A DNA stretch of 39,005 bases from Propionigenium maris DSM 9537 (GTDB lineage Bacteria; Fusobacteriota; Fusobacteriia; Fusobacteriales; Fusobacteriaceae): the NCBI RefSeq assembly GCF_027925155.1, contig NZ_BSDY01000024.1, forward strand, positions 1 to 39,005, in the 5' to 3' direction. Shown here one piece after another: positions 30,001 through 38,726 of the stretch. A program made the position numbers and the translations under genes. Numbering within the stretch: position 1 is the stretch's first letter; each line of letters starts with the position of its first letter. The notes beneath the pieces were generated by a model, which saw only the letters and a list, made by a program, of their open reading frames with translations, was not told the DNA's origin and did no database searches.

Positions 30001-32255
30001 CAATTTTTGATAGGATTATTTCCAGAAATTCTTCCAGCAATAAGTCCCCTCTCTCCTGCTGTCATTTTACCAGAAAACTTACAATCTTCAACTCGTGAAT
30101 CTCCTTCAATTGCCGATACTACTCCCCCACAGGAATGGTCTTGTATAATATCTGTATGAGTCAGATTATCTACTTGACACCTTTTTATAAGCGAACTATC
30201 TTCAGATTGTCCTACTATTCCAGCATAAGATTTTCCGGCTTGTAACTCTAAATCTTTTATATGAATATCTAATAATTTTCCATTACCAGTAAGAGTGGCC
30301 CCTATTGGTGCAACCATATGTTTCCCTGTTACTCTAATGTTTTTCAGTTTAAGAGTTTTTACTGTCCCTGAAATTTCTAAAAATATGCCTCCAGTATGCT
30401 CAAGAGTATTTTGTTTATCATTTAAAATATATAGATTTTTGATTGTATACCCTTGTCCATCTAAAATTCCTGTAAATTTATCTCGGATAGTTTTAAAATT
30501 AAAGTCGGACATATCTATATCTCTTACTATCTTATAGTTTCCACCTGGATCATCTTCAATTTTTTGAAATTCTTCTGGAGTTTCAATTGGAGTATAACTT
30601 TCAAGTCCATCCTCTAAAGCTTTTGATGTGCGACTTTCTGTTATTCTTCCAAGGTAGTCATAGTCGTAAGAACTCTCTAGCCTTCTTCCACCATTATACA
30701 TGGTCCCTTCAAACTCTGTTGCTGTAATATAGCCTATCCTATATGGAGCTTCATAGGATAGCTTCTCTGAGAAGTACTTTTCATCCCTGGCGATATTTGA
30801 GTATTCCTTATTCATAAGCCTCCCCTGGAAGTCATACTCTCTTGTTTCTTTAACCTTTTGATTATTAAGCTTTCTTTCAATTAACTGTCCCTCTTGGTTA
30901 TAGATATAATTAGTCGCATACACCCTACCACCTGTGTCTGCTACTCTATTCTTTCTTCCAAGGTAGTCATAGTCATACTTAACACTTTTAATATAATCAT
31001 TTGAAGGGTTTTTAGGGTAATTGATCAAAACAGGGTCTCCAAAATTATTATAACTATATCCTACGGTTTTTATTTCTTCACTGGTATCATCCTTCTTCAA
31101 CCCTATCTTTTCAATTCTTCCCTTCTCATCATACCTGTTATAGATGGCAGTGATTAAACCACCTTTTACATCTCTGTGGCTGATCTTGGTCAGCCTTCCT
31201 CTCATTCTTTTTATATTGGTATTTAGATGTAATAAAATTTCTGGATAATGCCCATTTCTGAGCAGCCATATATTTTTACTCCATCCTGCTTCTAAAAAGG
31301 TATTTGGATCCATTAATTCAGTAGAAGTTTTACCAACTAATTCGTCGCTTACTAGTGATGAAGATGGGTATAAGTCCTTATTCCAGAAACACTTTGACCA
31401 ATGAACATTTTCTTGAAGTGTATCATTTTGTCCTACAAACGGATTAGCATATTCATCTAAGTTGGAGCTACTTTCCAAATTTACGTAACAATTTGTAAAA
31501 TTTATGTTACCAAGCCTACGTGTCAAGCCTATGAATCCTCCTTTATAGAAAGTGTCCTTTGCTTGAATAGAGGTTATATGCTTCATATTCGAGTAGCTAT
31601 TCTTAAAAGTTAAAGTAGATAAAGTATGAGCACTTCCCACTGACCCTCCAAATCCAATAAATAAGCTACCTGAATTATCAAGACTAGCATCTAGCACCCC
31701 CTTAAACGAACTTTCCGTCTGAGTAAAAGTAAGGCTATGATCAGGATATAAAGTTCTTCCTAATATCCCCCCTACTACGAGCAGTCTAATACTGGAGCTT
31801 GAGACTTTAAAATCTATCTCTATACTTGACCTCTCTATAACAAAAGATTTTTTTGCAGCGGTTGTCAGCCCTCCTAAAGTTAACTCCAAGTTAGAGAAGC
31901 TTTCATCATTTATCCTTAGATCTATTTTACTTTTTCTGATATTTACATTACGATACACTATTTTTGTTGCATAATTACAAATAAGAGACATGCGACTCGC
32001 TTCATCTTCTCTAATCAAATTTATATTCTCAAAATTTATATTTTTAACCTCAGAATCTTCTCCTACGATAAAAATAGAGTTACTTAAAGTTAGGTTTTTT
32101 ATCGTATGCCCTTGGCCGTCTAATACTATTGGTGCGAAATAGATTGAAGTGAAATTATCAACGTTTGAAAAATCTAGATCACAGAGAAGTTTGTAGCAAA
32201 AATTACCTTCTATAGCCTGAAACTCTTCTACAGAACTTATGGTTTTATATATCAT
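27042..32255 (-). CDS. Rhs/YD-repeat shell protein carrying three beta-helix modules and two DUF11-like domains
   Basis: A 1737-residue protein. ATG 32255 behind AAAGGAGGAATAGG is preferred to an upstream in-frame codon at 32279. Domains by eye: residues 1-345, beta-helix module 1 (VEEFQAIEG, LDGQGHTIKNLTL); 350-545, YD repeats (YDYDYLGRKNRVADTGGRVY); 553-828, beta-helix module 2 (PEEFQKIEDDPGGNYKIVRD, LDGQGYTIKNLYI); 830-930, YD repeats (YRYDENGNIQSVT, LEYDGLGKRISKQ); about 985-1100, a linker with repeated LKLVLDD/VELALND phrases; 1110-1375, two DUF11-like beta-sandwiches (each with GAENVR and LIIDIP/LIVDIP); 1387-1737, beta-helix module 3 (KELEGISDNPDGVYKLVNSI). YD repeats build the cocoon that holds the toxin; the inserted modules would protrude from it. 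No signal peptide. Confidence 0.7.
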   Translation of the reverse strand: MIYKTISSVEEFQAIEGNFCYKLLCDLDFSNVDNFTSIYFAPIVLDGQGHTIKNLTLSNSIFIVGEDSEVKNINFENINLIREDEASRMSLICNYATKIVYRNVNIRKSKIDLRINDESFSNLELTLGGLTTAAKKSFVIERSSIEIDFKVSSSSIRLLVVGGILGRTLYPDHSLTFTQTESSFKGVLDASLDNSGSLFIGFGGSVGSAHTLSTLTFKNSYSNMKHITSIQAKDTFYKGGFIGLTRRLGNINFTNCYVNLESSSNLDEYANPFVGQNDTLQENVHWSKCFWNKDLYPSSSLVSDELVGKTSTELMDPNTFLEAGWSKNIWLLRNGHYPEILLHLNTNIKRMRGRLTKISHRDVKGGLITAIYNRYDEKGRIEKIGLKKDDTSEEIKTVGYSYNNFGDPVLINYPKNPSNDYIKSVKYDYDYLGRKNRVADTGGRVYATNYIYNQEGQLIERKLNNQKVKETREYDFQGRLMNKEYSNIARDEKYFSEKLSYEAPYRIGYITATEFEGTMYNGGRRLESSYDYDYLGRITESRTSKALEDGLESYTPIETPEEFQKIEDDPGGNYKIVRDIDMSDFNFKTIRDKFTGILDGQGYTIKNLYILNDKQNTLEHTGGIFLEISGTVKTLKLKNIRVTGKHMVAPIGATLTGNGKLLDIHIKDLELQAGKSYAGIVGQSEDSSLIKRCQVDNLTHTDIIQDHSCGGVVSAIEGDSRVEDCKFSGKMTAGERGLIAGRISGNNPIKNCLGILTGGDARGLWRVIDGPSSPSNNSFYDSTLLPGTKNGVGKPTVELQTSKTYLDSGWDSFDWKLKDGEYPNLKVIDSITAYRYDENGNIQSVTCDENEKNYTYEEGNNRLKMMGERPIHLYDKFGAITSMDMEDGTSITFTRDSLTGRVLSAVRDEEGEGVRLEYDGLGKRISKQRIASRYLKPVDTEGYVTSDSSTTDSSAPYIIRDNNSKYKIGDNDTKYEVIHIYSNNYMVRNRATNKYWKVKGNEIFDIGEGTGDIFQGISNGKGSYTIEYSNKKLVYTRSGKLILEDINSDSESSKLILKDLKLVLDDTEATVKNIKLDSKSSEMEVNTLESTLKDVELALNDIEEEKFTDFYVKEVSKLKLGAGTTDFNFKYGSSMKYKIFIQNNSDNIIRDIRVRDTIGKINKEGVGIFTSIAFIATGAENVRGDISLDGEELIIDIPKKTTAEITVSGTVKSEGGDLTLVEGEAYKNEVLIFDRGLGSVLCNFTVGDLHDLELTINPIEIKFWYRDKIEYVISVKNNSITPATNIKVRDAIGKLNLKNIKVFSSIISSVTGAENVRNDISLDEEELIVDIPGKTTAEITILGTVKSENIDFALAEEGVFQNEISISTNSNYELGLETLHLTSVIDYILISNLKELEGISDNPDGVYKLVNSIDMTSFNTISDEFKGILNGDCKSLINLKVPLFKKINGATIENIMFQDVDIAHSIGDKYEYKGNNFGSISAESVGDIFINNIKLTGRMEVSLYDIYNNAYYSIGGLIGFSSEGEVKLNKIMLDMQIKCFCHDISVYTNGVSVGGLIGYAYSSGTTITECGIEQNILTGTYGNTRAQYAVYYIAGMLGRAYRPPHISNSYVKGNIEEEIHNAGNIRHLYMAGAVTKIDIDEPLYINDCFFNTELINENYHDNNPQLGTIAQYIDPDKVSSVWWNVTKKPGRADKNDSYRVGACDDSEIVDANNYKDWDKDTWIIEDGKLPQLKHFSK

Positions 32256-32256
32256 C

Positions 32257-35148
32257 CTATTCCTCCTTTTCGTAGTCAAACCCTAGAATATAATCGCATT
32301 GATCGTATTCATATTTTGTTAAGTAATATCCCTCATCATCTGCCGGGTACAAAATATTATTGGCCTTTACCAGTATTTCATCAATATTGGTTTCCACATC
32401 CCCGATCTCTCCAGAATTTAAAATTCCAATTTCAATAATCCTTCCAACCTCATCATACTTTAGGTACTTCCATTGTCTCTCTCCGCTAGTATCTAAACAA
32501 TTATTTGAAAACCTTACCTTTCCGTGATTGTCCTTTATTATCCAGCTTTTCCCATCTATGTCAGGCTCTACAACAGAACAAACCCTTCCATATCCATCTA
32601 GAAACTCCATTCTTATATTTTGTGTACCTATTGGTAACACTTCATTGATAATCCTTTTATTTTGATCGTCATAGTTATATCCATATTTACTGGTAATGGA
32701 ATCTGAGTTAGATACCCATTTATGTCCTATTGGCTTTCCTGAAGCATCGGTCAATGCAAGAGAATATACCTCTCTCCTCTCTTGGAATCTATCTTTTATA
32801 CTTACCCCGCTATAATCATTAGCGTAATTGGTAAGTTCTAACTCTTGTATGAAGTTAGACAAATTAGAATCTTCATTAGGATTCCGCTCTACTTCCTTCA
32901 GATAACTATTTTCGCTAGAGGAATAAGGAAACTCATATGGCTGGCCTGGATATACCGTCTCCTCCTTTATTCTGTTATTTGGGTCGTTTTTCGATCTTAT
33001 GTATGCAAATTTAGAGTCTTCACTAAATCCTAACCCTTCAAAATACTCTCTTACATAGCAATTTGATGCCACTTCGCCGTTGCTGTTGATATCAATAAAC
33101 TTTTTGGTTTTCAGGTTATCTAAGTACTCAAAATAAAAATGATCTTCAAACTCTCCAACACCAGGGGTAACTTTTACGACCTTACTGATCATACTTAAAT
33201 TTCCACCTGTATCATAGATGGCTTCATTAACTATGGTTGTAAATTGATCACCATCCAGAAATAAATTGTGATTTTGAACAGGTCTTCCCACACTATCCAG
33301 ATAAGAAACCGAAATTATCGGATTTAAACAACACCAGGCATCTTCTAAGTTCAAGTTGTTATAGCTTGATATCTTCATTTTAGATATTTCATTAAAGTCA
33401 TAATTTAGATTTTTAGTATAGCTCAGCTTTCCATTTAAAAAAATTAACAATAAGTTTTTGACTACAGCTATCTCCCACTGTTTATGGAGATAAACTCCGT
33501 CTAGGATAGGGACTTTGTTTCCGTTAAGTTCCAGAAAGTATCTCCCAAAAACTTTTTCTTCCCCTTTAAAAGACAATTGCTCAAAAGAGAAGATAAGTTC
33601 ATGCTGAGTATCTGGATTTGAGGTATTTACTGTTATCTTGATCCCTTTTTCCTCATCAAAATAATCGGTTTTTATAAATCCATTTAAATAAATTCCTTCT
33701 ACATCTCTTGAAGGATCATCCGTTAAGGTTACCTCTCTTAACTGCCCGACCTTTAAAAAGTTTAAGTCATTAAATGAAATACTACGTACAGAGTTTCTCT
33801 TTGCGTTATTACTATCTTCTTCCAGCCTTTCTTCAACATCAAGATATGAATATCCGTTAAACCTTTTAAATTGATAAATTTTGAAAGGTTCATTGAATAA
33901 CTCTTTTTCATAAACATCTTCAGTGTAGAATCCCTCTATTGACTTTTTATATGAATTTTCTAAGAAACTCTTGCAAATTTGAGGAGTCAGCTCTAAGGTT
34001 TGAGTCCCTAAATCATTTGTATAGGTCTTCACTAGGTAATTCGAATGGATGGGAGCTATACATATTAGATCAAGCTTTGCATCCCTTGGAAATTTTATCT
34101 CTAGATCTTCGCCTCCCAAAATAGCCTCTTCAAAATATGTCCAAGAATTATCCGTCATAATATTCCTGAGTACGGTACCATCTCTTTTTATTTCTATAAA
34201 ATCATTTGATTTTATAAATCCAAAAATTACGTACTCCACATCACCTATTAAAAAATTTGCATCAATCTTTAATGAAAATTCGCCAGTTCTAGAGGTCAAG
34301 CAGTTATTTTTCCCTTTGGATTTTAGGTCAGCTGAAACTACCTCAACATCACCTTCTATTTCCCAACCAAACTCTCTACTGTTATTTATATCACTTGATT
34401 TCTCATATTTAGCAAACCCCATATAACTTGCATCATTCAAAGATAAACCATTAAATTCCGCCAAGACTTTTCTTTGGTCTTTGCACCATATTTTTTTTTG
34501 GTACATCTTTAATGGGATCTCGTCCTTAAATAACCCCCCTATGTACTCTAAGAGAATTTCACCACGACTTCCTCTCTCAGTGACACCATGATAATTTTCC
34601 CACTCATCATTCCAATTTTCCGGAGTTGTTTTTTTTGACTTGAGAGTACTCTGATAATATTTTTTTGAGCCATCACCATATTGATACCTATTCCCTTTAA
34701 CAATTTTAGGACTCTCATTCCCATCATCACTTATCCCCTCTTCAAGCTTTTCTTCATACCTTTGAGATAATTGATTGTTTCTTTCAAATTCGCTAGCTAA
34801 AGGAGCCCCCTCCCAGGCATAGGTGACTTCCTTACTGGTATATACTTCTTTCAATTCATTACCTGTGTATTCTTTAAATCTTTTTTTTGTTTTTTTAAGC
34901 TGATACTTTTCATTGTAGTTATAACTTGTTGTTAACAAACAAGAGTCTTTTTTTTGCACATTTTTGACTGTTAAGGGGATACATCTATTAGTATCACTAT
35001 CCACCTTAATTCCCGAATCTCTTCTTTCTGCATATCCAAGGGTATCCCCATAGGAGCTTGAGCTTCTTCGAGAGTCTGTAGCCCAGATCTTTACTTTTTC
35101 ATAATTTTTTCCCGAAAAAAGATTAATCTTATCACAAATCCTTTCCAT
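32257..35148 (-). CDS. YD-repeat shell protein, middle section of the Tc/Rhs toxin
   Basis: A 963-residue protein beginning 2 nt after the stop of the preceding gene (GGAGGTGG within its last codons is the ribosome-binding site) and ending 1 nt before the next ATG. The text is typical of the TcB-TcC/Rhs cocoon in its second half: VSYLDSVGRPVQNHNLF, EAIYDTGGNLSMISKVVKV, YGYNYDDQNKRIINEVLPIG, MEFLDGYGRVCSVVEPDID, LKYDEVGRIIEIG. The region about 455-610 (VGQLREVTLTDDPSRDVEG, HELIFSFEQLSF, LHKQWEIAVVKNLLLIFLNG) resembles an inserted concanavalin/laminin-G-like beta-sandwich. It lacks a secretion signal and would assemble non-covalently with its neighbours, which is unusual because relatives encode this part in one chain with the terminal core. 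Confidence 0.7.
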   Translation of the reverse strand: MERICDKINLFSGKNYEKVKIWATDSRRSSSSYGDTLGYAERRDSGIKVDSDTNRCIPLTVKNVQKKDSCLLTTSYNYNEKYQLKKTKKRFKEYTGNELKEVYTSKEVTYAWEGAPLASEFERNNQLSQRYEEKLEEGISDDGNESPKIVKGNRYQYGDGSKKYYQSTLKSKKTTPENWNDEWENYHGVTERGSRGEILLEYIGGLFKDEIPLKMYQKKIWCKDQRKVLAEFNGLSLNDASYMGFAKYEKSSDINNSREFGWEIEGDVEVVSADLKSKGKNNCLTSRTGEFSLKIDANFLIGDVEYVIFGFIKSNDFIEIKRDGTVLRNIMTDNSWTYFEEAILGGEDLEIKFPRDAKLDLICIAPIHSNYLVKTYTNDLGTQTLELTPQICKSFLENSYKKSIEGFYTEDVYEKELFNEPFKIYQFKRFNGYSYLDVEERLEEDSNNAKRNSVRSISFNDLNFLKVGQLREVTLTDDPSRDVEGIYLNGFIKTDYFDEEKGIKITVNTSNPDTQHELIFSFEQLSFKGEEKVFGRYFLELNGNKVPILDGVYLHKQWEIAVVKNLLLIFLNGKLSYTKNLNYDFNEISKMKISSYNNLNLEDAWCCLNPIISVSYLDSVGRPVQNHNLFLDGDQFTTIVNEAIYDTGGNLSMISKVVKVTPGVGEFEDHFYFEYLDNLKTKKFIDINSNGEVASNCYVREYFEGLGFSEDSKFAYIRSKNDPNNRIKEETVYPGQPYEFPYSSSENSYLKEVERNPNEDSNLSNFIQELELTNYANDYSGVSIKDRFQERREVYSLALTDASGKPIGHKWVSNSDSITSKYGYNYDDQNKRIINEVLPIGTQNIRMEFLDGYGRVCSVVEPDIDGKSWIIKDNHGKVRFSNNCLDTSGERQWKYLKYDEVGRIIEIGILNSGEIGDVETNIDEILVKANNILYPADDEGYYLTKYEYDQCDYILGFDYEKEE

Positions 35149-35150
35149 AA

Positions 35151-38100
35151 CTATTCCACCTCCATAAGCTCATACTCATTGTTTGAAGTATAAAATGATC
35201 TATAATCTATATTAAGCAAATTTGAATCATGATACTCATATCTATTAGTAACTTTGTCATATAAAAACCCACTCGCAGACAAACAAACATCCCTACCAGG
35301 TATACTGCTGTACTGATAATTAACAAGTGATTCAAGCTCATCTACTATACGTATAGAGCTGCCTATCCTGAAATCCTTGATATCTCCTGAACACTTACCT
35401 TGGGTATCTCTCATTATCCAATAAGGCTGAGCAATTACTTTCTCGTCATCAAGGTTTTCGGGTATCTCTCTGTTGTTTAGTGAGATTATTGAAGAATTAC
35501 CGCTCTTTACTAAGCTACCATACTCTCCAAATATCAGAGGAATTTCACCTATTCCTTCCTTTCTAAGGTCTCCAAGTATATTTCCATCTATAACTCTGGA
35601 ATAAAGATTCACCTTCTGACTCTCCTCATTCAATACCAAAAAAGGAATAACATTTTCTTCTGTAGATGCATAGCTTCTAACTATATTTCCCCCTGTATTA
35701 CTGTCCAACTGACCTCCAATGGTCTTAATACTTCCATCTGAATCCATGAAAAGAACACTGTTTCCATTAACGATATATTGGCCCTGTTTCGCACTACTGC
35801 CATAATAAGTATGTAAACGATTTTTGATTTCTCTCATAATAGCATCTGATATACACAAATTTGTTAATTCTTCTACAGCCTGTAAAAGTACGAAAGGAAG
35901 TGCTGCAACAGGGTCCAACATAATAAAAGCACTAGTTAAGACATAATCTATAATTTTTTCTGCTAAGTGAACCCCGTTCTCTATAGATTCAAGATATTTC
36001 TGTTTTTGAGATTTATAATTTTTAGCCAGGGGAAGGTTAGCGCCAAGCAATTCTCTTCTAAAGGTAGAAGTTCCTTCATCCCACACTAAATACATAACGT
36101 CTTTAGTATAGATACTTTCCTCATTTCCATTTATATCCACGTTAGCCGATTTTGCAAAAACTCCCTCTTCTACAATTGAAAAATCAACCGTTCCTTTATT
36201 TTTAAAGTTATTGTGAAAGGTCTCTGGATCTTCAAGCTTAACCCAGTTATTAGCAGCATTGCAGACATAACCAAAAACCTTTGTATTTACATTTCGATTT
36301 TCATTGTGCTCTTTATAAGAAAGCTCATTATCATAATAACTTAGACCAGGATCGTGCGCTCCAGCTAACGTATATGACAGTAAAATAAGCTCATTTGTTG
36401 CCACCGCTGAAAAATTCATTAACCACGGAACGTACGGTAAATATCTTTGTTTCACGTCCCATTGGCCTTCCTCTAAATTAAACTCCTTTTGAATAGGGTG
36501 TTCTTCAAATGTCATACTCTCTTTATCGTATATGTAAAATTGGCTTAACTGATAAGGGCGGTGCTTGTTAAGCCTATAGTTATAATTTCCAAAGATGGAG
36601 TCCGCCGCCGCTAGTCCCACTGTTTTATATTTAATTTCAATGTATGAGTCGAATATATTTATCACACTATCTAGATCAAGGTCTATGTCATCATTAGTAT
36701 TAGCTTTCTTAGTGATAGCAGCACCGTATGTAAGGAATAGATTCTCCCCCATTAACTCATCAACCTTATCTTTAAAAGTTGACCCGTATCTACTAAATGG
36801 ATTTGGCTGAAGCTCTATTTCAAAGCTATCAATCTTTCCCATGATAAGTGTAACCCTTACCTGCTTCCAGTAATCGTCAGGAGTTCCACTTTTATTGGCG
36901 TCTTCTGTATTTAATTTGCTTATAACAACTAAATCATCTTTAATTGAGACATTAAAAAGAGATCTGGTGTGTTCAGTAGTCGTAGCATCACTAAATGGAA
37001 AGTATTTTTTTGGGATTTCTTTTTCAAATTTACGACCTATATCCCACTTCTTCATTTCCTTATCTTTCTTTATAACGAATAGTTTACCTTCTTCATTTTT
37101 ATGCTCTCCTTTATGGAAAAAAGTCGCTATATAGTCTTGGCTCATTGCAACACCTAGAGCTTTAAAACCACCTGGAGAATCAAGGCTATCTACCTCATAC
37201 CACCTATTACTGTTATTCTCGTCTAAATTATAAATTTTAATCCTATTGTTGTAGTCTATAAAAATTATATCTTCATACATGGCGGAAAAATTTCCAGAGG
37301 TTAGATAATCGTAATCTTCAGTTGTACGACTTAATTCCATCTCCCTCCATCCCTTATCTGTCCAATAGTGAAGTCTCAGTATGCTGATATTATTGGCATT
37401 TTTCCCAGATACCAGTATATAGTTAGCAGTTATGAAAGATTTGATATTTTTCAACTTCCAAGTTTCGTCCGTAGCATGAAGCTTGATTTCTGAAGACGCT
37501 TCTTCATATGTATATTTAAGCTTGTAGCCCATGGGATAGGTTATACTTTTTAGGGCACCTGGAGCTATTTTATATTCGTTACCCTCCCCATCTATGCTAC
37601 TGATATATTCAAATTCATAAGGGGGCTCATCTTCCACCCTGTTATTTAAAATGCTTTTTATAGCCACCAAACATCTTTTGGTATTATATGTTATTCCCAC
37701 AGAGCCTGCTGTATTGTAAAACTCTGTTTCCAACTTTTTGGTTTTAGAAAATTCAGGCGTTATCAATGAAATTTTATCAACCCTTAATTTGTCAACTTGT
37801 TCTTGCTTCCCATCAGGTTCATTGGTAATTTCCCAACTATCATGTACCTCGTTTTCCTTCCCTGTATATTCAAATAAAATCTTGTTTCCATTGGCATTTG
37901 AAATCTTGTATAAATAGGATCCCATGGTAAATTTACTTCCTCTTTCACCAACTCTCTGGAGTTCATTCAAATAGTAAAATTTTGTTCTATTTTCATGTTC
38001 ATCTTCTATTGCCGAAAGGTTCCATGACTTTTCGAGCCTTTGTTGATTAGTAGAGTCTTTTGTAAGAAGAATCGAATAGTTATCATTTTTAGTTTCCCAA

Positions 38101-38726
38101 TATACAGCATACTCTTTACTTCCGGTTCCTATATCGTTTAACTCATGACCTCCTCCTATTCTTTTATTTATAATTTTTAATTGCTTACTATTGTTTGTAA
38201 AATCTCTGCTTCTAGCCTCTTCATCTAGACCATCATCTAGGCCAAAGAAATAACTGTGCCCATTTGTTTCTATAACTTCCCAATATCCTTCGTTAGCACT
38301 TGTCATCCACTTATATATCTTAAGATTTTTATTGTCTCTTGTGGTATAAACTCTTTTTTCTAAAATACCAGGCCTTAACATTTCTGGCGACTTCTCTTTA
38401 AATATGAGATGATAAGATCTTCCTCCAAACATCAAAAGGTTCACTTCAAGTTTTAAGTTTTTTGATGGATGGATATTTAACACTCTATTTTCTGTATTTA
38501 TACTCCATCCCATTCCGATAAGGCCCGATGTCCAGGTTTTATTCCACTTTCCAAAAGCCTCCTTTGTAAGTTGATCATACCTGTAATTTAAAACTAAATC
38601 ATAGCTAGGACTTACTCCTGATAGATTAAATAATGGAATATTAAAATTTAATTTCCCACTACTTAAGTCGATATTAGGATCTTCTATTCCACCGTTTTTT
38701 AAAAATTCTGCTGTATACTTCATCAT
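35151..38726 (-). CDS. SpvB/TcdB-like N-terminal toxin component
   Basis: A 1191-residue protein, first gene of the operon. ATG 38726 or the adjacent ATG 38723 follows AAAGGGGGAAA. The start (AEFLKNGGIEDPNIDLSSG, KLNFNIPLFNLSGVSPSYDL) and WTSGLIGMGWSI are the signature of SpvB and of Tc-toxin B components: a beta-strand lead-in followed by a shell and a beta-propeller. The centre has propeller-like repeats (NYILVSGKNANNISILRLHY, DYIATFFHKGEHKNEEGKLF, DDLVVISKLNTEDANKS). Residues about 930-985 form a hydrophobic helical stretch (YVLTSAFIMLDPVAALPFVL) that is odd for this family. In known systems this component docks onto a TcA-type pore. No TcA gene lies in the window. No signal peptide is present. 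Confidence 0.75.
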   Translation of the reverse strand: MMKYTAEFLKNGGIEDPNIDLSSGKLNFNIPLFNLSGVSPSYDLVLNYRYDQLTKEAFGKWNKTWTSGLIGMGWSINTENRVLNIHPSKNLKLEVNLLMFGGRSYHLIFKEKSPEMLRPGILEKRVYTTRDNKNLKIYKWMTSANEGYWEVIETNGHSYFFGLDDGLDEEARSRDFTNNSKQLKIINKRIGGGHELNDIGTGSKEYAVYWETKNDNYSILLTKDSTNQQRLEKSWNLSAIEDEHENRTKFYYLNELQRVGERGSKFTMGSYLYKISNANGNKILFEYTGKENEVHDSWEITNEPDGKQEQVDKLRVDKISLITPEFSKTKKLETEFYNTAGSVGITYNTKRCLVAIKSILNNRVEDEPPYEFEYISSIDGEGNEYKIAPGALKSITYPMGYKLKYTYEEASSEIKLHATDETWKLKNIKSFITANYILVSGKNANNISILRLHYWTDKGWREMELSRTTEDYDYLTSGNFSAMYEDIIFIDYNNRIKIYNLDENNSNRWYEVDSLDSPGGFKALGVAMSQDYIATFFHKGEHKNEEGKLFVIKKDKEMKKWDIGRKFEKEIPKKYFPFSDATTTEHTRSLFNVSIKDDLVVISKLNTEDANKSGTPDDYWKQVRVTLIMGKIDSFEIELQPNPFSRYGSTFKDKVDELMGENLFLTYGAAITKKANTNDDIDLDLDSVINIFDSYIEIKYKTVGLAAADSIFGNYNYRLNKHRPYQLSQFYIYDKESMTFEEHPIQKEFNLEEGQWDVKQRYLPYVPWLMNFSAVATNELILLSYTLAGAHDPGLSYYDNELSYKEHNENRNVNTKVFGYVCNAANNWVKLEDPETFHNNFKNKGTVDFSIVEEGVFAKSANVDINGNEESIYTKDVMYLVWDEGTSTFRRELLGANLPLAKNYKSQKQKYLESIENGVHLAEKIIDYVLTSAFIMLDPVAALPFVLLQAVEELTNLCISDAIMREIKNRLHTYYGSSAKQGQYIVNGNSVLFMDSDGSIKTIGGQLDSNTGGNIVRSYASTEENVIPFLVLNEESQKVNLYSRVIDGNILGDLRKEGIGEIPLIFGEYGSLVKSGNSSIISLNNREIPENLDDEKVIAQPYWIMRDTQGKCSGDIKDFRIGSSIRIVDELESLVNYQYSSIPGRDVCLSASGFLYDKVTNRYEYHDSNLLNIDYRSFYTSNNEYELMEVE

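Noticed and set aside
34049..34426. Plus-strand open frame of 125 codons opposite the shell gene
   Set aside because: It mirrors a well-supported minus-strand YD-repeat gene; composition (Ser/Leu/Phe/Ile-rich) is typical of antisense shadows.
35820..35990. Transmembrane toxin or pore function from the hydrophobic stretch in the SpvB/TcdB-like protein
   Set aside because: The stretch is short, contains Asp, Pro and Glu, and is flanked by soluble shell sequence; it is more likely a buried helix or a local insertion.
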